64,000 nucleotides of DNA. Origin: Rugamonas apoptosis (GTDB lineage Bacteria > Pseudomonadota > Gammaproteobacteria > Burkholderiales > Burkholderiaceae_D). A model generated the notes under the pieces. It was given only the letters and a program-made list of their open reading frames with translations, did not search any database and was not told the origin of the DNA. A program made the translations under genes and the position numbers. This document shows, one piece after another, positions 63,406 to 64,000 of the stretch. How positions within the stretch are numbered: position 1 is the stretch's first letter; each line of letters begins with the position of its first letter. The stretch is from NCBI RefSeq assembly GCF_014042355.1, contig NZ_JACEZU010000003.1, forward strand, positions 310,001-374,000, in the 5' to 3' direction.

Positions 63406-64000
63406 ATGCGCACTTTGCTCTACATCGATGGCGCTTTCGTCGAGCCGGCCCTGGGGGACTTCCTGCCGGTGATCGACCCGGCGACGGAGGAGAGCTTCGC
63501 CAGGGCCGCCGCCGGCACGCAGGCCGACGTGGAGGCGGCGGTGGCCGCCGCGCGCCGCGCCTTCGACCATGGCCCTTGGCCACGCATGCCGGCCACGCAG
63601 CGCGCCGCCATCCTGCGCCGGGTGGCGCAAGCCATCCGCGACGAACTGGAACCGCTGGCCTGGCTGGAAATGCGCGACAACGGCAAGCCGCTCAAGGAAG
63701 CGCGCCTGGATATCAGCGACGCCGCCTTTTGTTTCGACTACTACGCCGACATGGCCGAACAGGTGGAGGCGGAGGGCGATGCGGTGCAGGATGTGGGCGA
63801 CGACCGCTTCCAGTGCCGCATCCGCAAGGAGCCGCTGGGAGTGGTGGGCGCCATCACGCCGTGGAACTTCCCGCTGTTGATGGCGGCGTGGAAGGTGGCG
63901 CCGGCGCTGGCGGCCGGCTGCTGCGTGGTGCTCAAGCCGTCCGAACTGTGTCCGCTGACCTGTGTCGAACTGGCGCGCCACCTGCACCAGGCCGCACTGC
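63406..64000 (+). CDS. aldehyde dehydrogenase, C-terminal part cut by the window edge
   Basis: 198 codons are visible from ATG 63406, chosen over ATG 63388 because GAGGGGGGA lies just upstream. N-terminal ALDH features: LYIDGAFVEPALGDFLPVIDPATEE, MRDNGKPLKEARLDISDA and the cofactor-binding segment GAITPWNFPLLMAAWKVAPALAAGC with VLKPSE. It resembles betaine-aldehyde or aminoaldehyde dehydrogenases. The catalytic Cys and Glu fall outside the window. Confidence 0.9.
   Translation, partial: MRTLLYIDGAFVEPALGDFLPVIDPATEESFARAAAGTQADVEAAVAAARRAFDHGPWPRMPATQRAAILRRVAQAIRDELEPLAWLEMRDNGKPLKEARLDISDAAFCFDYYADMAEQVEAEGDAVQDVGDDRFQCRIRKEPLGVVGAITPWNFPLLMAAWKVAPALAAGCCVVLKPSELCPLTCVELARHLHQAAL

Overview
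The window looks like chromosomal DNA from a betaproteobacterium of the family Oxalobacteraceae (Janthinobacterium, Duganella or Massilia type). The basis is the high GC content, the protein style and the housekeeping order (ppiA-ppiB-lpxH divergent from cysS-alkA-accA-tilS-lysC). No insertion sequence, prophage, CRISPR array, rRNA operon or origin is visible. Genus and species are not determined.

Left part (1-8.7 kb): a FAN1-type VRR-NUC nuclease gene running off the left edge under a perfect LexA box, a phasin, a small secreted protein, and a histidine kinase/diguanylate cyclase pair. Then come four identical tRNA-Leu(CAG) genes, each with its own terminator, with a serine hydrolase gene lying between the second and third copies.

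Core part (8.7-29.8 kb): rnr-rlmB, cysE, yceH, a GntR(YtrA)/ABC operon, small membrane and lipoprotein genes, a cupin gene divergent from a GlxA-type AraC regulator, lpxH and two cyclophilins, cysS, a 3-methyladenine glycosylase, accA, tilS, lysC and tRNA-Ser(GCT).

Accessory part (30-45.5 kb): a large hybrid kinase translationally coupled to a REC-REC-PAS-GGDEF-EAL protein, an orphan periplasmic binding protein, a Gfo/Idh-UPF0303-DeoR operon, and a TonB receptor-GH3-carboxylesterase operon suggesting glycoside scavenging.

The most interesting part is 45.5-58 kb. Four transcription units share a 31-bp element, CTGTRC-N19-CTGTRC, always oriented toward the target gene and about 23-24 bp before a -10-like hexamer. 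They are fdhD; the operon fdhF/ydeP-like molybdo-oxidoreductase, cydA, cydB (cyanide-insensitive type) and bestrophin; moaA; and a chemoreceptor-EAL pair. A MocR-type (GntR/aminotransferase) regulator is encoded at one of these elements. I propose one MocR regulon joining molybdenum cofactor supply, a molybdoenzyme, a bd-type quinol oxidase, an anion channel, chemotaxis and c-di-GMP turnover.

Right part (58-64 kb): a LysR regulator divergent from an omega-amino-acid:pyruvate aminotransferase and a CoA-acylating semialdehyde dehydrogenase, then a saccharopine-dehydrogenase-like protein and an aldehyde dehydrogenase cut by the window edge. This looks like beta-alanine or polyamine-derived amine catabolism.
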